Below the pieces are notes generated by a model. It searched no databases, had not been told where the DNA came from, and worked only from the letters and a program-made list of their open reading frames with translations. The position numbers were made by a program, and so were the translations under genes. From assembly GCA_038212445.1 (NCBI GenBank), contig JBBQUM010000001.1:186001-250000 (forward strand): a stretch of DNA of 64,000 bases. Reading direction: 5' to 3'. Source of the DNA: TMP-7 sp038212445. Lineage in GTDB: Bacteria; Acidobacteriota; Terriglobia; Bryobacterales; Bryobacteraceae. Below are positions 35,015-44,970 of this stretch, in pieces; positions within the stretch are counted from its first letter, which is position 1; the number at the start of each line of letters is the position of its first letter.

Positions 35015-36322
35015 CTAACTCTCGGCTGGTGTTTCGGCCGGAGTTTCCACGGCAACTTCCGCCGGAGCTTCCTTGCGGGCGTTCTCAAACAGCCAGGCCA
35101 GCGTCTTCTCGGTGCGGATGGCGCCCGCGATCCGCCGGACGGTGCCGTCTTTTTCCAGCTTCATCTTGAGCGCTGCCACCGGCTCGCGCTGCTGCCGCGC
35201 GATCTTCTGAATCTCGCGGTCGATTTCTTCGTGGGTCACTTCGATGGACTCGCGCTCGGACACGCGGTCGACAATCATCGAAGCTTTCACTTCTTTCGTG
35301 GCGCGGTCCTTGTTCGCTTCCTTGACCTTGTTCCAGTCCAGGTTCAACTTTTTGGGATCCAGGCCCTGGGCGATCAGCGGCCGCAACTGCTGCTCCAGGT
35401 CAACTTCAATCTGCCGTTCGACAAACGCTTCGGGTACTGAGAAATCGTGAGTCTCAACCAGCTTGTCCACCAGCTTCTGCTTGGCGTCGCGCTGCGCCCC
35501 CTGCTCACGTTCGCGGAAAATCTGCTGGCGCAGCATTTCCTTCAATTCGTCGAGCGTCTGATAGTCGCCCATATCCCGTGCAAACTCGTCGTTCGCCTCC
35601 GGAACTTCCTTCCGGCGCACCGCTTTTAGCGTGGTGTGAAAGCTCACCGTGCGTCCGGCCAGCTTGTCCTGTCCGTAATCCTCGGGATAGGTGATCGAAA
35701 AATCCTTCTCATCACCAGGCGACAACCCGCGCAGGTTTTCGGTGAACGCCGGCAGTGTGTCCGGATCACCTACGTGCAGCATCAACTCGTCCTGCTCAAC
35801 CGGCTCAGCCACACCCGAAACGCTCTTCAGCGAAATCACGGCATAGTCGCCGTCTTCCACTGGACGCGGATCCTGATTGACATACTCCGCCTTCTGGTCA
35901 CGTACCTCGTTCAGCCGCTTCTCGATATCCGCTTCGGTCACCACCGGCTCCGCATAGGGCACCGTGACGCCTTTGTACTCGCCCAGTTCGATTGACGGCG
36001 CAACTTCAAATGCGATCTTGAACTTCAGCGGCTCGCCCTTGTGAAAGTGAACGTCGCTGACGCTCGGCTGTCCCACCACTTGCAGGTTGTCTTCTTCCGC
36101 CCGTTGACGGAACGCTTTGGGCAGCAGACTCTCCAGCACGTCCTGTCGGATTTCGGACTCGAACTTCGTGCGCACAATCGAGGCAGGAGCCTTGCCGGGA
36201 CGGAATCCGGGCAGGCGGACCTTCTTCTGAATGTCGGCGACGACGCGCTCGGTTTCCTGTTCTACTTCAACCACCGGAACCGTGATCTCGAGTTCGTGCT
36301 TGCAACCTTCTACGAGAGCCAA
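35015..36322 (-). CDS. tig: Trigger factor (ribosome-associated peptidyl-prolyl isomerase chaperone)
   Basis: The 435-residue protein has the ribosome-binding signature LPGFRPGKAPASIV at about 37-50 in the N-terminal domain. A FKBP-like middle domain (about 155-235) reads VEDGDYAVISLKSV and GDEKDFSITYPEDYGQDKLAGRTVSF, and the C-terminal helical chaperone region follows. It binds nascent chains at the ribosome exit. The start is TTG at 36322, with GGAAGG about 8 nt upstream. It ends with a short Ala/Glu/Pro tail. metK lies upstream on the same strand, with a hairpin between. Confidence 0.94.
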   Translation of the reverse strand: MALVEGCKHELEITVPVVEVEQETERVVADIQKKVRLPGFRPGKAPASIVRTKFESEIRQDVLESLLPKAFRQRAEEDNLQVVGQPSVSDVHFHKGEPLKFKIAFEVAPSIELGEYKGVTVPYAEPVVTEADIEKRLNEVRDQKAEYVNQDPRPVEDGDYAVISLKSVSGVAEPVEQDELMLHVGDPDTLPAFTENLRGLSPGDEKDFSITYPEDYGQDKLAGRTVSFHTTLKAVRRKEVPEANDEFARDMGDYQTLDELKEMLRQQIFREREQGAQRDAKQKLVDKLVETHDFSVPEAFVERQIEVDLEQQLRPLIAQGLDPKKLNLDWNKVKEANKDRATKEVKASMIVDRVSERESIEVTHEEIDREIQKIARQQREPVAALKMKLEKDGTVRRIAGAIRTEKTLAWLFENARKEAPAEVAVETPAETPAES

Positions 36323-36370
36323 AGCTTCAAACCTTCCTTGTAATACCTGTTCGTACGCTTCTCAAGCAGA

Positions 36371-36393
36371 AGGGGCGGCAACGCGCCGCCCCT
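36371..36393 (-). terminator. Strong hairpin between metK and tig
   Basis: AGGGGCGGC and GCCGCCCCT form a perfect 9-bp stem with a 5-nt loop. In the minus transcript it lies 25 nt past the metK stop. It is followed by TCTGCTTGAG, not a proper T-run, so it may act as an mRNA-stabilising hairpin or a weak terminator. Confidence 0.45.
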
Positions 36394-36417
36394 CCAGCAA
36401 ACCAATCCGGCTGAAAG

Positions 36418-37587
<1,170 letters not shown>

Positions 37588-37744
37588 CGGCGATCCTCCA
37601 TGAAAGGGAATTGACTGCCTCTGAAATACCCGAAGTCTCCGGTCACGGCGGGGAAAAATCCAGAGCAGACACCGAATCCACTAGTGTACTAACCAGCTTT
37701 CCTCAGCGTCAATGTTACAACTCAATACATCTGTAGTTATTGTA

Positions 37745-37760
37745 ATCTCTTCTAAGAGAT
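37745..37760. repeat. Palindrome just after the amidohydrolase stop
   Basis: ATCTCTTCTAAGAGAT is a 16-bp palindrome with a 2-nt centre, 5 bp past the stop of the lactonase-like gene. It could be a small terminator hairpin or an operator of the downstream metK gene. No T-run follows. Confidence 0.35.
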
Positions 37761-37765
37761 CCAGC

Positions 37766-38608
37766 TCATTTCAGGCCGTACGCCTCAATCGCCGTGAGGC
37801 CCAGGATGCGGTCCTGCTCCGCCTGTGAGAGTTTTGAGATGGCCTTGCCCACGGTGTCCCTCCAGCGGCTATAGCTTGCGGCAACCAGGCAAACGGGCCA
37901 GTCAGAGCCGAACATCAGGCGGCGTGGCGTGAACGCCTCGACTACTGTGTCGAGGTACGGCTTCAGATCCGCCTCCGTCCAGTTTTTCCAGTCGGCCTCA
38001 GTTACCATCCCGGAAATTTTGCAGTACACGTTCGGCCTGCGAGCGAGTTCCTTTATGTTCTCGCGCCAGGGAGAGATCTCGTGGCTCTTGATCTTCGGCT
38101 TGGCGATGTGATCCAGGACAAACACCTGGCCGGGATGCTGGTCCACCAGGGTAATCGCGTGCGGCAAGTGGCGCTCGAAGATCAGGATGTCGTAGGCGAG
38201 TCCATAGTGGTGGAGCGTACGGATGCCGTTTTGAAAGTCGGCCCGCAACATGTAGCGGTCGTCCTTTTCGCCCTGCAGGACATGGCGCATCGAACGTAGT
38301 TTGGGATTGCTGATGTACTTCTCGATAGTGGCGCCGACACGCGGATCGATCAGCGGAACCCAGCCGACAACGCCTCTGATGAAGTCGTTCCTCGACGCCA
38401 GGTCGAGCAGCCAGCCGGTCTCCTCCACAGTGTCCCGCGCCTGCACCGACACCACGCCGTCCACGCCGGCCTTCGCGATTTCCGCATTGAGATCAGCCGG
38501 CAGGAAGTTATGCCGGATCACGGCCATGTTGTCTTCTATCCAACCGTACTCTTTGGCGCTGTATTTCCAGAAGTGATGGTGGCCATCGATTCTAGACGGT
38601 TTGGGCAT
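37766..38608 (-). CDS. Amidohydrolase 2 family lactonase, L-fuconolactonase-like
   Basis: The 280-residue TIM-barrel protein begins with the metal motif RIDGHHHFWKYS. Family positions seen are VSVQARDTVEETGWLLDLA, GVVGWVPLID, FVLDHIAKPKI (His) and RLMFGSDWPVCLVAASY (late Asp). This is the pattern of COG3618 lactonases that open L-fuconolactone, L-rhamnono-lactone or related sugar lactones. It is the last gene of an operon with an aldo/keto reductase that could make that lactone. The two overlap by 17 bp. Confidence 0.88.
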   Translation of the reverse strand: MPKPSRIDGHHHFWKYSAKEYGWIEDNMAVIRHNFLPADLNAEIAKAGVDGVVSVQARDTVEETGWLLDLASRNDFIRGVVGWVPLIDPRVGATIEKYISNPKLRSMRHVLQGEKDDRYMLRADFQNGIRTLHHYGLAYDILIFERHLPHAITLVDQHPGQVFVLDHIAKPKIKSHEISPWRENIKELARRPNVYCKISGMVTEADWKNWTEADLKPYLDTVVEAFTPRRLMFGSDWPVCLVAASYSRWRDTVGKAISKLSQAEQDRILGLTAIEAYGLK

Positions 38609-39533
38609 AGTCTCTATTCTCCGGTCTCCCGCAAGGCCACGTCTGATTTTGGACAGCCGCCAGTTCAGCTTGAACAGCCGCCAGCAGCGCAGGATCGGCA
38701 GAGGTGTTTTCGGCGCGGACGTTCGCCCGCACGTGTTCCACCGTGGCCATGCCGGTTAGCGTGGACGCCGCTCGCGGATATTCCAGGCAGTATTGCAAAG
38801 CGACCTCGGCGATGGACAAGCCACGCGAGCGGCACAACGCGGCGGCTCTTGCCGCGGCCTGCTTCACATTTGCTGGAGCGGGATGCCAGGCTGGCGGACC
38901 CGTGTCGGTGAGCAGGCCCATGTGGAGTGGAGACGCGTTAATTAGCCCCCACATATGCTCCTCTGAAAGCGCTCCCAGCTCCGAATCCAGGTCCGATATC
39001 AGCAGATTGTAGCGGCAGTAGCTTAGGACGGTATCGATGTCTGCCCCCGCCGCGCAGAGCGTGCCAAGTTGATAGCCGGTAATGCCGATAAAGCGGGCTT
39101 TGCCCTGCCGCTGAATCTCGCGCAAGGCCGGTATCGTCTCGCCGATAATTTGATGGAGGTCGCCGAATTCGATGTCGTGCGCTTGAAGCAGGTCCACGTA
39201 GTCAGTCCGCAAGCGCGTTAAGGACTCATCGACGCTCGCGAAAATTCGTCCCGCGGAAAAATCAAAATCGCTTACTCCGTAGCGGCCCACCTTGGTTGCC
39301 AGCACCACTCGTTCCCGTTTCCCTTCGAGCGCGGCGCCCAGGCGGGTCTCCGCGAGCGTTCGTCCATAGTACGGCGAGACGTCGAACAAATTGATCCCCA
39401 GGTCAATGGCGCAGTGGACGGCGCTCGTACACTCCGCGGGGTCCTCCGTCGCGAACTCGTTGCCTAAGGGCGACGCGCCGAAGCCGAGGCGGGAGACCTG
39501 GAGTCCGGTGGCGCCCAACGTCGACGTCTTCAT
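38592..39533 (-). CDS. Aldo/keto reductase, L-fucose/L-galactose dehydrogenase-like
   Basis: The 313-residue enzyme has the AKR fold: GATGLQVSRLGFGASPLG, the catalytic Asp-Tyr region LFDVSPYYGRTLAETRLG, LATKVGRYG (Lys) and LQAHDIEFGD with the catalytic His. The similarity is to L-galactose/L-fucose dehydrogenases that oxidise C1 of the sugar to the lactone. Neighbours support this: a mutarotase and a LacI regulator upstream and a lactonase downstream. Its start overlaps the LacI stop by ATGA. Confidence 0.88.
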   Translation of the reverse strand: MKTSTLGATGLQVSRLGFGASPLGNEFATEDPAECTSAVHCAIDLGINLFDVSPYYGRTLAETRLGAALEGKRERVVLATKVGRYGVSDFDFSAGRIFASVDESLTRLRTDYVDLLQAHDIEFGDLHQIIGETIPALREIQRQGKARFIGITGYQLGTLCAAGADIDTVLSYCRYNLLISDLDSELGALSEEHMWGLINASPLHMGLLTDTGPPAWHPAPANVKQAAARAAALCRSRGLSIAEVALQYCLEYPRAASTLTGMATVEHVRANVRAENTSADPALLAAVQAELAAVQNQTWPCGRPENRDYAQTV

Positions 39534-40522
39534 GATCCGGTGGCGCGGGCTGGTCCTGTCGACTCGCGAATCGCCAGTACCGGCTCGATCACGATTTCGT
39601 GCGCCTGCATCTCGAGGGTCAGGCTATCAAACATCGATCGCCCGATGAGATCTCGCGGCACATGCACGGTGGTCAGCGAGGGCACCGCGAATTCACCGAG
39701 TTGGATGCCGTCAAAGCCGGTCACCGACACGTCGGCTGGCACGCTCAATCCCATGTCGTACAGCTGGCGGCACACGCCCACCGCCATAAAGTCGTTGACG
39801 CATAAGATTGCGGTGGGCCTGAACCCGGAATCGAACAGGTGTCGAGCCGCCTCCCTGCCGCCCTCGAACCCGTCCGCATACGCGACGGTGGTGAACTTCA
39901 CCGCTGGCGCATATCGCTTCATCGCCTCGAGAAAAACTTCACACCGGTCATTCAATGGACCCAGCGACGGATGATGGCCGACAAACGCCATGCGCCTGTG
40001 CCCCAGTCCGTACAAGTATTCCGCGATCGACTGCATCCCGCGGCGGTAATCGGTCTTGATGCTGACCATTGTGCGCCGCTGCTGCCCCACATCGTAAACC
40101 GCCGTGCGCACCTCCTGCGCGGCCAATTCGTTGAGTAGTGCGCCGTCGATTTCTGATACCACCAGCGCCAGCCCCAAAACTCGCCGCCCTAACATATTCC
40201 GCACTGCCGCTACTAACCGCTCAGGATCATAGCCGGTTTGTGCCACCAGCACTTCGTAATTGCCCTGCCGCGCCCTCCGCTCCACGCTCTGCAGAATATC
40301 GACGAAGAACGGATTTTCGAGGTTCGAAACCACCAGGCCGATGGTCCGGCTTGAACTGCTGGCAAGCGCTCGCGCATGAATATTCGGCGAGTATTTCAGC
40401 GCACTAACGGTTTCAAGAACCCGCGCACGCGTGCTCCCCTTCACCGTCCCGATGTTGTTCAATACCCGCGATACGGTGGCCGTCGATACGCCGGCCTTGC
40501 GGGCGACATCCTCGAGTTTCAT
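39530..40522 (-). CDS. LacI-family sugar-responsive regulator
   Basis: The 330-residue regulator has the LacI HTH (MKLEDVARKAGVSTATVSRVLNN) with hinge YSPNIHARALASSSSRTIG, and a periplasmic-binding-like effector domain (GLVVSNLENPFFVDILQSVE, AILCVNDFMAVGV, VSVTGFDGIQLGEFAVPSLTT). It sits inside the sugar operon, 2 bp after galM and coupled to the reductase. It probably controls this operon in response to L-fucose or a similar sugar. No clear operator dyad was found next to it. Confidence 0.94.
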   Translation of the reverse strand: MKLEDVARKAGVSTATVSRVLNNIGTVKGSTRARVLETVSALKYSPNIHARALASSSSRTIGLVVSNLENPFFVDILQSVERRARQGNYEVLVAQTGYDPERLVAAVRNMLGRRVLGLALVVSEIDGALLNELAAQEVRTAVYDVGQQRRTMVSIKTDYRRGMQSIAEYLYGLGHRRMAFVGHHPSLGPLNDRCEVFLEAMKRYAPAVKFTTVAYADGFEGGREAARHLFDSGFRPTAILCVNDFMAVGVCRQLYDMGLSVPADVSVTGFDGIQLGEFAVPSLTTVHVPRDLIGRSMFDSLTLEMQAHEIVIEPVLAIRESTGPARATGS

Positions 40523-40524
40523 AT

Positions 40525-41658
40525 CTACTTCGGAGGTTCCGTCCCGAATTTATAGACGGTGGTGGACTGATACTTCTCGCCCGGCTTGATCGTCGTGGTA
40601 GGAAAGTCAGGGTGATTCGGCGAGTCAGGGAAATGCTGTGTCTCGAGGCAGAACGCGTAACGCTGCTTATACACCTTGCCGCCCTTGCCGGTGATGGTGC
40701 CGTCCAGGAAATTGCCGGTATAAAACTGGACGCCGGGTTCGGTCGTCGAGACCTCCATCACGCGCCCCGACTTCGGTTCCGTCACCTTCACTGCCGGATG
40801 CAGCGACCCCATCGCTCCATTCAAAACGAAGTTGTGGTCGTAGCCCTTGCCATATTTGATCTGTTGATCCGCCGTCTCAATCCGTTCGCCGATGGCGTGA
40901 GCCTGGCGGAAATCAAACGGCGTCTTCTCTACCGGCTTCAGTTCGCCTGTGGGAATCAAGCCTTCGTCTACCGGCGTGAACTTGTCAGCATAGATCACCA
41001 GTTGATGGCCTAAAACATCGCCCTCGCCGGCGCCCGCCAGATTGAAATAGGAGTGATTAGTGACGTTGTGCACGGTCGCTTTGTCGGTGGTGAGGGTGTA
41101 GTCGATGCGCAGTTCGTTGTCATCGGTTACCGTGTAAACCACCGTCGTCGACATCGTTCCGGGGTAACCTTCTTCGCCGTCGCGGCTCACGTAGGTAAGC
41201 TCGAGCTTGGCTCCATCCTGCTTGCCTGTCCAAACGTGCTTATCAAACCCTCGCAGACCGCCATGCAGACTGTTGGCGCCATTGTTCACCGCCAGTTTGT
41301 ACTCGACGCCATCGAGCTTGAAATGGCCCTTCGCGATGCGGTTGCCGTAGCGCCCCACGATCGCCCCGAAGAAGGGATTCTCCTTCAGGTATCCGTCAAG
41401 CGAGTCGAAGCCGAGCACCACGTCGCCCATCGCACCTGTACGGTCGGGAGTCATCAGCGACACGACGCGCGCGCCGTAGTTGGTGACGGTCGCCCGCATA
41501 CCCTTGGAGTTGGTGAGCGTATACAGCGCTACCTCCTCGCCTTCCGCCGTCTTCCCATAGGGCTGTGAACCCGTCACGGCAGGCGGCGCCGTTTCATTCT
41601 TAACGCACGAGATCATGGTGACCGCTCCTGCAACAAGCATTACGCTTTTGACGAACAT
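40525..41658 (-). CDS. galM: Aldose 1-epimerase, predicted lipoprotein
   Basis: The 377-residue protein has a leader ending in VTMISCVKN, where Cys18 fits a lipobox. The mature part is a GalM-type mutarotase with TNYGARVVSLMTPDR, GAIVGRYGNRIAKG, NGANSLHGGLRGFDKHVW (His), NVTNHSYFNLAG (catalytic His) and EPGVQFYTGNFLDG (catalytic Glu region). It interconverts the alpha and beta anomers. The lipid anchor suggests work in the periplasm before or during uptake. It is followed by the LacI, AKR and lactonase genes. Confidence 0.92.
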   Translation of the reverse strand: MFVKSVMLVAGAVTMISCVKNETAPPAVTGSQPYGKTAEGEEVALYTLTNSKGMRATVTNYGARVVSLMTPDRTGAMGDVVLGFDSLDGYLKENPFFGAIVGRYGNRIAKGHFKLDGVEYKLAVNNGANSLHGGLRGFDKHVWTGKQDGAKLELTYVSRDGEEGYPGTMSTTVVYTVTDDNELRIDYTLTTDKATVHNVTNHSYFNLAGAGEGDVLGHQLVIYADKFTPVDEGLIPTGELKPVEKTPFDFRQAHAIGERIETADQQIKYGKGYDHNFVLNGAMGSLHPAVKVTEPKSGRVMEVSTTEPGVQFYTGNFLDGTITGKGGKVYKQRYAFCLETQHFPDSPNHPDFPTTTIKPGEKYQSTTVYKFGTEPPK

Positions 41659-41670
41659 GCGGCTATTGTT

Positions 41671-42252
41671 TCACAACTCTCGCGGACGGAACAGTCCAGT
41701 GAGAGCGCGCCAGATCCGGTGCGCCAGCCAGAACGCGGCAATTAGAAACACCGTTACAATCCCGATCAGCACCGCAGGATGAAATGCCATCAGTATCGCG
41801 CTGCCGATTGACACCACTTCCTCAGTCACGCTCAGGAAGATGTTGGAGAACGGCTCGGGCGACGTGTTGGCGGTAACGCGCAGTGAAGCCTTTGCGCCGT
41901 GTGATCCAAGCGCGATACTGCCGCCGATCAGCAGCGCTGCAAACCGCACCAGCGGATCAAAATGAGCAAATGCCGATGCAGCAAGAATGGCGCCCGCAGG
42001 CACCCGGATGAAGGTGTGCACCGCGTCCCACATCGAATCCACCACCGGGATTTTGTCGGCGATAAACTCAATGAGAAACAGGAAACTGGCCAGCCCGATG
42101 ATCCACCATTCGCCGAGAATGTTCAGATCACCGGGCAGTTGCACCAGCTTGTATCGATGAAGCAGTCCCAGGGTCGCCACGGCCGCATATAGTTTGATGC
42201 CCGACAGCCATGCCGACCCCATGGCGAAACCCAGAGTATTAAGCCAGTCCAA
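41671..42252 (-). CDS. DUF4126 family membrane protein
   Basis: The 193-residue membrane protein has about five hydrophobic segments: GFAMGSAWLSGIKLYAAVATLG, WWIIGLASFLFLIEFIADKIP, AGAILAASAFAHF, FAALLIGGSIALGSHG and AVLIGIVTVFLIAAFWLA. The motif ADKIPVVDSMWDAVHTFIR followed by GSHGAKASLRVTANTSPEP is the mark of DUF4126. Function is unknown. It starts with TTG at 42252, preceded by AGGA. It lies 12 bp upstream of galM on the same strand. Confidence 0.85.
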   Translation of the reverse strand: MDWLNTLGFAMGSAWLSGIKLYAAVATLGLLHRYKLVQLPGDLNILGEWWIIGLASFLFLIEFIADKIPVVDSMWDAVHTFIRVPAGAILAASAFAHFDPLVRFAALLIGGSIALGSHGAKASLRVTANTSPEPFSNIFLSVTEEVVSIGSAILMAFHPAVLIGIVTVFLIAAFWLAHRIWRALTGLFRPREL

Positions 42253-42267
42253 GAGAATCCTGCTGAT

Positions 42268-42681
42268 TTATTGGCCGGCCCGCTTGCTGAGCATGCCTTG
42301 CAGCATCTCCAAACCGATTGAACCCATGCCCTGCGGCACTTGCCCGTTCGGCGTGAGATGGTCAATGATGCCGGGGAGCAGGGCAGTTAGCTGGTCGATG
42401 ACCACGTTGTGCGGCAAGCCTAATTTCTCCGCGATTTCAGTGATCGCGTTGGAGCCCACGGCTGCCTGCACTTGGTCCGGAGTCGCCGGAAGGTTCGGCC
42501 CGGTGCCTACCCACGAGGCAGCAAGTCCGCCTAGCCCTTTGTTCTGAAAAGCCTGGACCAGACCGCCGATGCCGCCCTGGTTGTTGATCATCCCGAGCAC
42601 GGCCGAAACCATGTCTCCACTACCTTGATTGCCCGCAGCTCCACCTAGAGCTTTGCCGGCCATGTCTTCTAGAAATCCCAT
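42268..42681 (-). CDS. YidB-like (DUF937) protein
   Basis: The 137-residue Gly-rich protein begins with GFLEDMAGKALGG and has the YidB/DUF937 pattern GGIGGLVQAFQNKGLGGLAASWVGTGPN, then AAVGSNAITEIAEKLGL and ITHLTPNGQ-like IDHLTPNGQVP. Its function is unknown. A good SD (AAGGAGA) precedes the ATG. It is followed by DUF4126 with a 15-bp gap. Confidence 0.88.
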   Translation of the reverse strand: MGFLEDMAGKALGGAAGNQGSGDMVSAVLGMINNQGGIGGLVQAFQNKGLGGLAASWVGTGPNLPATPDQVQAAVGSNAITEIAEKLGLPHNVVIDQLTALLPGIIDHLTPNGQVPQGMGSIGLEMLQGMLSKRAGQ

Positions 42682-42735
42682 CGCGTGCGTCTCCTTTTGA
42701 CGTACGTATTGGTGCTTGACGTCTTTAGAAGAGTA

Positions 42736-43377
42736 TCAGATGTGGCGAAAAGGCTGAGTGATAACGGCGGCAAACCTTCGCAGCGGATTCTTCCGCGGCG
42801 GCGGCAACGCGGGACTCGCGGCCTGCAGCACACTCGGCAGGTCCAACCGCACGTTCGTGATCATAGGGGGCGCTTCGAGAACGGGTGCCGGACGGTCTGT
42901 CCGGCGGATAGCACGTACCGGTTCAACAAAGACGCGCTTGGGGCCAACCAGTTCCAGAACGGCGACTCTCCTGTGTACAGGTGACTTGGTCTCCTGTGTG
43001 ACCATCGCCTCTTCCACCACCACCCGAGGTTCTTCCACCGCCTCAACGTGCGCCGCTACCGAGCGCTGTACCGCGTCCGGCGCCGGCAGAAATGCGTAGA
43101 CGTCTTCAAAGACAACGTTGCGCGTCGGATGAAAGCGTAATGCGGCGGTTAAAAGAACAGATGCTACCAGCGCGGCCGCAACCCGAGCCGTAGCCGTTTC
43201 AAGGGCTCGCTCGCTCGGTTGGAACAACTGCCGGCGCGCTTCGCAAACCTCGCACCGCTGGGAGTGCCGCGTGAACGCCCTCAATTCCGTCCGAGACAAC
43301 AACGCTAACCGCTCCGCATCCCAGAAGGATTCGGGAGGACAGGTAGTCCAGACCTGTGACAGGGGCCGGATCTTCAC
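42736..43377 (-). CDS. Putative membrane protein with N-terminal HxxxCxxC motif (anti-sigma-like)
   Basis: I do not recognise a family. From GTG 43377 the product has about 213 residues. The N-terminal part carries RHSQRCEVCEARR, a HxxxCxxC zinc motif like that of zinc-binding anti-sigma factors. One membrane segment follows (VAAALVASVLLTAALRF), then a Val/Glu/Arg-rich outer part and a basic end (RKNPLRRFAAVITQPFR). A longer frame starting at GTG 43455 overlaps the lhgO stop (GTGA), but a TATAAT at 43399-43404 lies within that extension. That supports the later start. No sigma factor is next to it. Confidence 0.6.
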   Translation of the reverse strand: MKIRPLSQVWTTCPPESFWDAERLALLSRTELRAFTRHSQRCEVCEARRQLFQPSERALETATARVAAALVASVLLTAALRFHPTRNVVFEDVYAFLPAPDAVQRSVAAHVEAVEEPRVVVEEAMVTQETKSPVHRRVAVLELVGPKRVFVEPVRAIRRTDRPAPVLEAPPMITNVRLDLPSVLQAASPALPPPRKNPLRRFAAVITQPFRHI

Positions 43378-43398
43378 TATGACTCTCACGATGTTTTC

Positions 43399-43404
43399 AT
43401 TATA
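43399..43404 (-). promoter_or_regulatory. Candidate -10 element (TATAAT) before the HxxxCxxC protein gene
   Basis: A perfect TATAAT is read leftwards in an AT-rich stretch (43395-43425), about 22 bp before GTG 43377. The -35 is not recognisable. A CCCC-TTTT-GGGG hairpin (43430-43441) lies just upstream, after the lhgO stop, and may act as a weak terminator for lhgO. Confidence 0.45.
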
Positions 43405-43451
43405 CGACTTGATTAAATTTTCGATACCCCCCCAAAAGGGGCTAGAATTTC

Positions 43452-44705
43452 TCACGGTACCCCTAGGACTGTCATAGAGTTACCGTCGCCACTATCATAT
43501 GCCATCCCAGCATTTCCTACTAGATAATCGGCAATGGAAAGAGAAGCTGTAGCCCCAGGGCTGGGCGCATTTATCAGATGCGTTGCAGTCTCCCGGGTTA
43601 CGCACTCAAAGTCCTGTATCGGTACTCCATCTTCACCGAGCGCTTGTGCCCGCACGCCTGCCCCACCCGTCGCCAGGTGACGCTGCTCAATTTCGGGCAC
43701 CAACCGCTGCAGCGACCGGCAGAAAGCCGTTTTACTCACTGAACGCCAGAGCTCGTACGTACACATCGAGGGATACCGCCCGAGAAATCGCCAGAATCCA
43801 CCGTAGGTCAGGACGTCGCCTAGGTCGGCCGCGCGAAAATCGGTTTTTCGGTAGCCTTCCCGCGCCATCGCCAGCACCGCGTTCGGACCCGCCTCTACTC
43901 CACCGCGGATCATCCGCGTGAAGTGGACACCCAAAAAGGGAAACCGAGGATCCGGCACCGGATAGATCAGATTTCGGACCAGCTTACGGCCCTCCTGGTT
44001 CAATTCGAAATACTCGCCCCGAAAGGGAACGATCCGCGTCGTACGACGCTCGCCGGCCATCGCGAGGATACGGTCGCAATGCAGTCCCGCGCAGTTGAAG
44101 AAGTAGTCCGACTCTATCTGCCCCGCTGGCCCGCCAATCCTCCAGGCCTTCCCGTCCGCTTCAATCGAGGTGACCGGCCAACTCGTATGGACCACGCCTC
44201 CCGCGGCCTCCACCAGACTCTGCAGCCTCGCGCACACCGCCTTGTAATCAACAATGCCTTCCTCCGGCACCTGGACCGCCGCCAGTCCCCCGGCATGCGG
44301 CTCAATCTCGAGCATCGCCGCGCGTTCGAGCCAGCGTAGATCCCTGAGCCCGTTCTCCCGTCCCCGTTCGAGCAGGCTTTTTAACCGGGGTATCTCGTCG
44401 TCTGAACACGCGACCACCAATTTGCCGCACTCTTCGTGCGGAATTTCATGGTCGGTGCAGAACTGCTTCATCTGCCGGATGCCGCTCACTGCCAGCCGGG
44501 CCTTCAGTGATCCTGGTCTGTAATAAAGCCCCGAGTGCAGCACGCCGCTGTTGTGACCGCTCTGGTGCTGTCCTACTTCGACCTCCTTTTCGAGGAGACA
44601 AACCGCGAGCCGGGGATTGCGTGACAATTTGTAGGCCAGCGCCAGGCCGATGATGCCCCCGCCGATTACCGTGATGCGCCTCGATCTAGCAGGAATTGCC
44701 GCCAT
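43452..44705 (-). CDS. lhgO: L-2-hydroxyglutarate dehydrogenase/oxidase (FAD)
   Basis: The 417-residue flavoprotein has the FAD-binding motif ITVIGGGIIGLALAYKLSR. The LhgO signatures are GQHQSGHNSGVLHSGLYYRPGSLKARLA, PEEGIVDYKAVCARL, IVPFRGEYFELN and FPFLGVHFTRMIRGGVEAGPNAVLA, and the end reads LINAPSPGATASLSIADYL. It oxidises L-2-hydroxyglutarate to 2-oxoglutarate and feeds electrons to quinones at the membrane. Length and motifs are complete. Confidence 0.94.
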   Translation of the reverse strand: MAAIPARSRRITVIGGGIIGLALAYKLSRNPRLAVCLLEKEVEVGQHQSGHNSGVLHSGLYYRPGSLKARLAVSGIRQMKQFCTDHEIPHEECGKLVVACSDDEIPRLKSLLERGRENGLRDLRWLERAAMLEIEPHAGGLAAVQVPEEGIVDYKAVCARLQSLVEAAGGVVHTSWPVTSIEADGKAWRIGGPAGQIESDYFFNCAGLHCDRILAMAGERRTTRIVPFRGEYFELNQEGRKLVRNLIYPVPDPRFPFLGVHFTRMIRGGVEAGPNAVLAMAREGYRKTDFRAADLGDVLTYGGFWRFLGRYPSMCTYELWRSVSKTAFCRSLQRLVPEIEQRHLATGGAGVRAQALGEDGVPIQDFECVTRETATHLINAPSPGATASLSIADYLVGNAGMAYDSGDGNSMTVLGVP

Positions 44706-44970
44706 GAGGTTTATGCGTCCACCTGCTATTTGAACACCGGTACGCTAATCGCGGCGGTTTTGAGAATGAAATGGAGAGGAATGTGAGGATGAAAAGGAAG
44801 GCTCGGCACCGAACTACTTTTTTCACCCCTAGTATAGTCCGCCTATCCGAGCCTTTAGAGGGATTCTGAACCTGCGCCGGGTTCGAGGACTCCGGGGAGG
44901 AATCCTCGATCCCAATACCTATCTGTCGATACGCATCTCCATGCGCTGGTCTTGCAGAAGAATGAGCCTG
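44706..44970. other. Spacer with two inverted repeats
   Basis: No gene is seen. AAGGCTCGG (44798-44806) is matched by CCGAGCCTT (44847-44855) with a 40-nt loop. CGAGGA (44884-44889) pairs with TCCTCG (44903-44908) around a G-rich loop. The second lies just past the secreted-protein gene and may stabilise or end its transcript. The lhgO promoter must also be here. Confidence 0.4.

Noticed and set aside
37588..37765. SAM or SAH riboswitch before metK
   Set aside because: No core helices or conserved words of the known classes could be recognised by eye; a covariance-model search would settle it.
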